From positions 39,365 to 103,364 of the forward strand of contig NZ_QJJZ01000008.1 in NCBI RefSeq assembly GCF_003201775.1: a stretch of DNA of 64,000 nucleotides, given 5' to 3'. Numbering within the stretch: the stretch's first letter is position 1; the number at the start of each line of letters is the position of its first letter. Below the pieces are notes generated by a model. The model was not told the origin of the DNA, ran no database searches, and was given only the letters and a program-made list of their open reading frames with translations. Origin of the DNA: Arenibacter sp. ARW7G5Y1 (lineage in GTDB: Bacteria > Bacteroidota > Bacteroidia > Flavobacteriales > Flavobacteriaceae). Of this stretch, positions 53,451 to 64,000 are shown piece after piece. Position numbers and translations under genes: made by a program.

Positions 53451-54887
53451 TTACAGTTTATAAAATGAGACACAGTTACAGCTATCCCCAATGCCCCTGG
53501 GAGAAACCCTGGATCCTCTTATGGTGGTACTGTCATAGGCCCCTAGTGCCTGTGTGCTTCTAAATATATGGTTATAGGTACCATTCCCGTTATCTATAAC
53601 CTCATGGGTATGGTTGCCTAAATTTAGGTTTGGGATGGTATCATAGGGGACATTTTCAACTACGATCCTGTAATCTATTGGGGAATTGGTCCTATTCCCG
53701 AATTGTAATTGAAATCCGCTGTTCCATTGATCCTGGAAGGTATAAACGGTTAAATCTGTGGTCAAGGTGCCGTCAGGGTCACTGCCTCCATTTCCGTTCA
53801 GACCGCCCAGGCGATTGATCAATTGCCATTGGGTCCCGTCACTCTGTAACCAGATAACGGTTTTGGGAGTTAATTCGGTAGTTGGATCCCCCAATTCATT
53901 TATATAGGAACCAACGGTCAAAGTTTGCTGTGTAATATTTTTTAAGATGTATACTCTACCCGTTGCTCCATTTGCCGCGGGGAGGGTAATGGATATATTG
54001 GAATTTATCACCACGGTATGATGGCTTTCGTTCAGGCTTAGATTACTTCCGGCAGTGGTAATGGCGGTAGATAGGGAGCCGTTTACCTGTAAGGTTGAAT
54101 TGGCAAGCGATCCGGTATTGACACCTACCCTGGGCAGTGCATTTTGGGAATCGGTACTTCCCTGTACCCGGAAAAGTTCTTTGAGCAATCCATCCCTATA
54201 ATCATATCGTTTAAAGATAAAGGGTTCCGCTCCGTCGTCGCCGATAATAAATTCTACCTCTCCGTTATTTGAAGTGCCGGCAGATCCGATCTCAAATAAA
54301 TCGGTTCCGGCAGCACTGCCCTTAAGTCTAAAATTACCATCAGAATTTGTAAAGAACATAGGTTTGTAAAAAGATGCCCCATCCGCCTGGAATTGAAGGG
54401 CAGATACACCATTGTTCCCTTGTAGGTAGGTTAAATACTGATTTTGGTCCGTATAATCCGGATAATTTTGAACCAATCCAAGGGTTTGCCTACGACCAAA
54501 TTTCAGAATGCTGGTATTATTGGACCTAATGTCCATGGCCACATCATTTTTAGTTCCTAAAAAAGAGGCTCCTGCAACTGCCGTATTCCCGTCCAACAAC
54601 CAGTTGTCATTGGAGGGGGCTGTCCAATTGGTTCCATTGTAAAAGTATATTTTTTTATCTGTGGTATTGTAGAGCATGGAGCCCGTAATAGATCCGCTGA
54701 TTGCATTCATCTCCGTAGTGCTGGCACTATGCAGCCCCAATAGTAATTCCGGGTCTATTTGGGCCTGGGTTACAAAGGAGGTAGCAAAAAACAATACAGC
54801 CATAATATAAGCGTATACCACACGAATCCTTGGATTAGTGGGAGCGGTATTATTTTTGGGAATGGTAGGATCAATTCTTTTGGTCAT
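53451..54887 (-). CDS. Secreted fibre-locus protein with shared N-terminal motif and HxH motif
   Basis: A 478-residue protein. A signal helix ends near FVTQAQ, and the Met at about residue 29 could be the real start. The mature N-terminus (DPELLLGLHSAS...MLYNTTDKKIYFYNGTNW) matches the equivalent part of the two proteins encoded just upstream. The middle has beta-rich text like phage tail-fibre or adhesin shafts (FRVQGSTDSQNALPRVGVNTGSLANSTLQVNGSL), a pattern common in trimeric fibres of flavobacteria. Near the C-terminus GNHTH (His426, His428) repeats the HxH motif of its neighbours. Structural role in a surface fibre is inferred. Confidence 0.65.
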   Translation of the reverse strand: MTKRIDPTIPKNNTAPTNPRIRVVYAYIMAVLFFATSFVTQAQIDPELLLGLHSASTTEMNAISGSITGSMLYNTTDKKIYFYNGTNWTAPSNDNWLLDGNTAVAGASFLGTKNDVAMDIRSNNTSILKFGRRQTLGLVQNYPDYTDQNQYLTYLQGNNGVSALQFQADGASFYKPMFFTNSDGNFRLKGSAAGTDLFEIGSAGTSNNGEVEFIIGDDGAEPFIFKRYDYRDGLLKELFRVQGSTDSQNALPRVGVNTGSLANSTLQVNGSLSTAITTAGSNLSLNESHHTVVINSNISITLPAANGATGRVYILKNITQQTLTVGSYINELGDPTTELTPKTVIWLQSDGTQWQLINRLGGLNGNGGSDPDGTLTTDLTVYTFQDQWNSGFQLQFGNRTNSPIDYRIVVENVPYDTIPNLNLGNHTHEVIDNGNGTYNHIFRSTQALGAYDSTTIRGSRVSPRGIGDSCNCVSFYKL

Positions 54888-54912
54888 TGGTTACAGATAG
54901 ATTTATTTTGAA

Positions 54913-55632
54913 TTATACGCCTAGATATATAAAGGTATTTGCTACCAAATAAGGTTGATACTGTTCGAAAGGCTGATCGGAACCTCCACTGCTAACATTT
55001 ACAGTATGGGTGTGGTTGCCCGTGGTATTGGTATTGTTACTTCCTCCACTAAGCAAAATATTCCTATAGGCATCAGCACTATGTCTGATGGATTCCCAGG
55101 AAAAATAGCCCGAAAAGTCGTGATTGTGGTTGCCATCATTACTTGTGGAACCACTAAAGTTTACATTGGGCAAGTTGGCCTGGGTTAGGGTAGTGCTAGC
55201 TTCTCCCCCTATATCGCCAGGGCTTTCCCCCGATTTTGGATGTTTTAGGACGCGGTCCGTGGCGTTGGGGAGATTTCCTGTAATCCCTATGCTATTGGCT
55301 GCACTGGCTGCGGAAGTGGAGAGGCTGGTTAACGATCTTCCATTAAGTAAATACCATCCACCGTGATCCGTAGCTTGGAAACTGTGTTTTGTTCGTCCAA
55401 TTTCCGGTCCGTTTCCACCAACCAACTGCCAAGTTGTTCCATCATAAATATATAGGTTCTTATCGGCTAGATTAAATACCAAAGCTCCGGCGGAGGCACC
55501 GCTTATACTGTTCATGCCGGTACTATTGGCTACGGAATGAATAGTAACCAATTCCTCGGCGCTCGGCGTTTGTGCCCTGGAATAGGGAAACACCAAAATG
55601 ATTATCAGAAGAATTAATAAGTTATGTTTCAT
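54913..55632 (-). CDS. Secreted tail-collar-like protein, copy A
   Basis: The 239-residue product has a signal peptide (cut after SRAQ). An N-terminal module (EELVTIHSVANSTGMNSIS then LVFNLADKNLYIYDGTTW) matches both neighbours. The C-terminal 140 residues resemble phage tail-collar/microcystin-dependent-protein domains: LPNATDRVLKHP, LTQANLPNVNFSG, GNHNH (His169, His171), GNHTH (His207, His209) and the ending YQPYLVANTFIYLG. In phage T4 tail fibres HxH motifs bind metal at the tip. It overlaps copy B by 4 bp (ATGA). Confidence 0.75.
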   Translation of the reverse strand: MKHNLLILLIIILVFPYSRAQTPSAEELVTIHSVANSTGMNSISGASAGALVFNLADKNLYIYDGTTWQLVGGNGPEIGRTKHSFQATDHGGWYLLNGRSLTSLSTSAASAANSIGITGNLPNATDRVLKHPKSGESPGDIGGEASTTLTQANLPNVNFSGSTSNDGNHNHDFSGYFSWESIRHSADAYRNILLSGGSNNTNTTGNHTHTVNVSSGGSDQPFEQYQPYLVANTFIYLGV

Positions 55633-56339
55633 TCGCCTAAATAAATTAATGTATTTACCACAATAAAGGGTTGGTATTGGTTTATGCCACTGGATGACCC
55701 ACCACTATTTACCGTAAAACTGTGATCGTGATCGCCGTCTGTGCTGGAGATGGTTCCACCTCCTGCCAATAATAAATTTCTGTAGGCATCAACATTGTTT
55801 CTTATTCTCTCATCACTAAAATAACCGGACACGCTGTGGTTATGGTTCCCATTGGCTGAGGTGGTTCCAGAAAAATTTACATTGGGTAAATTGGCCTGGG
55901 TCAATGATATTTGATTACTACCTCCAGTGTTACCAAGACCTTGACTCCCGTTACTTTGTTTAAGGACCCTATCTTGGGCATTGGGCAGCCTTCTTCTAAA
56001 TCCTAAGGCTGAGGCAGCCGTTCTGGCATTGGAGGGCAGGCTATTGATTCTTCTTCCATCCAGTACGTACCAACCACCCTGGTCCGAATTGCCAAAACCT
56101 GTCTTAATATCGCCTAGGTATACATCCGTTGTGGCTTGGGTCCATTGAATACCGTCATAGTTGGTAAAGGAATTGCTAGTGCTATTGAATGCCAAACTAC
56201 CTGTATTGGGACTGGTAACACCAGCCAATTCAGTGGCATCAAGGTTGTGCACGGTCAACAGCAGCTCGCCATCTACCTGGGCCTCTATGGCCATAATACA
56301 ATTAAATAATATGATCAGGTTAAATATTCTCTTCATCAT
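55629..56339 (-). CDS. Secreted tail-collar-like protein, copy B
   Basis: The 236-residue product has a signal peptide (cut near IEAQ), the shared N-terminal module (GELLLTVHNLDATELAG...LAFNSTSNSFTNYDGIQW) and the same collar-like C-terminal region: LPNAQDRVLKQS, LTQANLPNVNFSG, GNHNH (His166, His168), GDHDH (His204, His206) and the ending YQPFIVVNTLIYLG. It begins 3 bp after the stop of the giant collagen-like gene and overlaps copy A by 4 bp, so all are one message. Probable component or tip of the same fibre; inferred. Confidence 0.75.
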   Translation of the reverse strand: MMKRIFNLIILFNCIMAIEAQVDGELLLTVHNLDATELAGVTSPNTGSLAFNSTSNSFTNYDGIQWTQATTDVYLGDIKTGFGNSDQGGWYVLDGRRINSLPSNARTAASALGFRRRLPNAQDRVLKQSNGSQGLGNTGGSNQISLTQANLPNVNFSGTTSANGNHNHSVSGYFSDERIRNNVDAYRNLLLAGGGTISSTDGDHDHSFTVNSGGSSSGINQYQPFIVVNTLIYLGE

Positions 56340-56342
56340 TTC

Positions 56343-64000
<7,658 letters not shown>

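Overview
The window comes from a marine Bacteroidota genome, almost certainly a member of the Flavobacteriaceae. The signs are a SusC/SusD pair, a type IX secretion (T9SS) plug protein, a gliding-type C-terminal sorting domain, a complete Na+-translocating NADH:quinone reductase (Nqr) operon, AT-rich DNA, and several matches to the Bacteroidota -7 promoter element TAnnTTTG. I saw no tRNA, rRNA, insertion sequence, prophage or CRISPR array.

Layout. (1) 1-5.6 kb: a partial DUF1080 lipoprotein, then a sulfur pair (SulP sulfate-type permease and a CstB-like persulfide dioxygenase/rhodanese fusion), a tiny membrane protein, and an exonuclease/GIY-YIG nuclease. (2) 5.7-36.7 kb: a large glycoconjugate-utilisation locus. 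A tightly coupled minus-strand operon (15377 down to 5708) runs: bile-acid/sodium-type symporter, unknown membrane protein, two esterases, GH92 mannosidase, sialidase-like protein, two ceramidase-family proteins. A second minus-strand operon (20384 down to 15730) holds a third ceramidase-family protein, a PhoPQ-related protein, an alpha/beta hydrolase and a ChbG/YdjC-type deacetylase. Divergent from it is a PKD lipoprotein-SusC-SusD unit, followed by a calcineurin-like phosphoesterase, two unknown polytopic membrane proteins, an AraC-type regulator, a DHDPS/NAL-family aldolase, a PHP-domain membrane protein, a GH31 glycosidase and a GDPD-family phosphodiesterase. SusC/D would import oligomers, lipoprotein enzymes would cut them at the cell surface or in the periplasm, and the aldolase would feed a sugar acid into metabolism. 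The substrate is not resolved; a mannose-containing, acylated or amidated, possibly phosphorylated glycoconjugate or glycolipid fits best.

(3) 36.9-45.9 kb: a T9SS plug protein, then nqrABCDEF, a small Nqr-linked protein and apbE, whose product attaches the covalent FMN to NqrB and NqrC. (4) 45.9-51.8 kb: housekeeping genes (methyltransferase, methionine aminopeptidase, phosphoglycerate mutase), an ankyrin protein, a 55-residue membrane protein, an M48 protease and an M15 carboxypeptidase.

(5) 52-64 kb: a surface-fibre locus on the minus strand. A giant collagen-like protein (over 2,500 residues visible, about 815 Gly-X-Y triplets, N-terminus beyond the window) is followed within 3-25 bp by three secreted proteins that share an N-terminal motif and carry HxH motifs. 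Two of these have C-termini resembling phage tail-collar or tail-fibre tips. A protein with a T9SS type-B sorting domain lies just downstream. This looks like a bacterial fibre or adhesin system and is the strongest candidate for something undescribed here.
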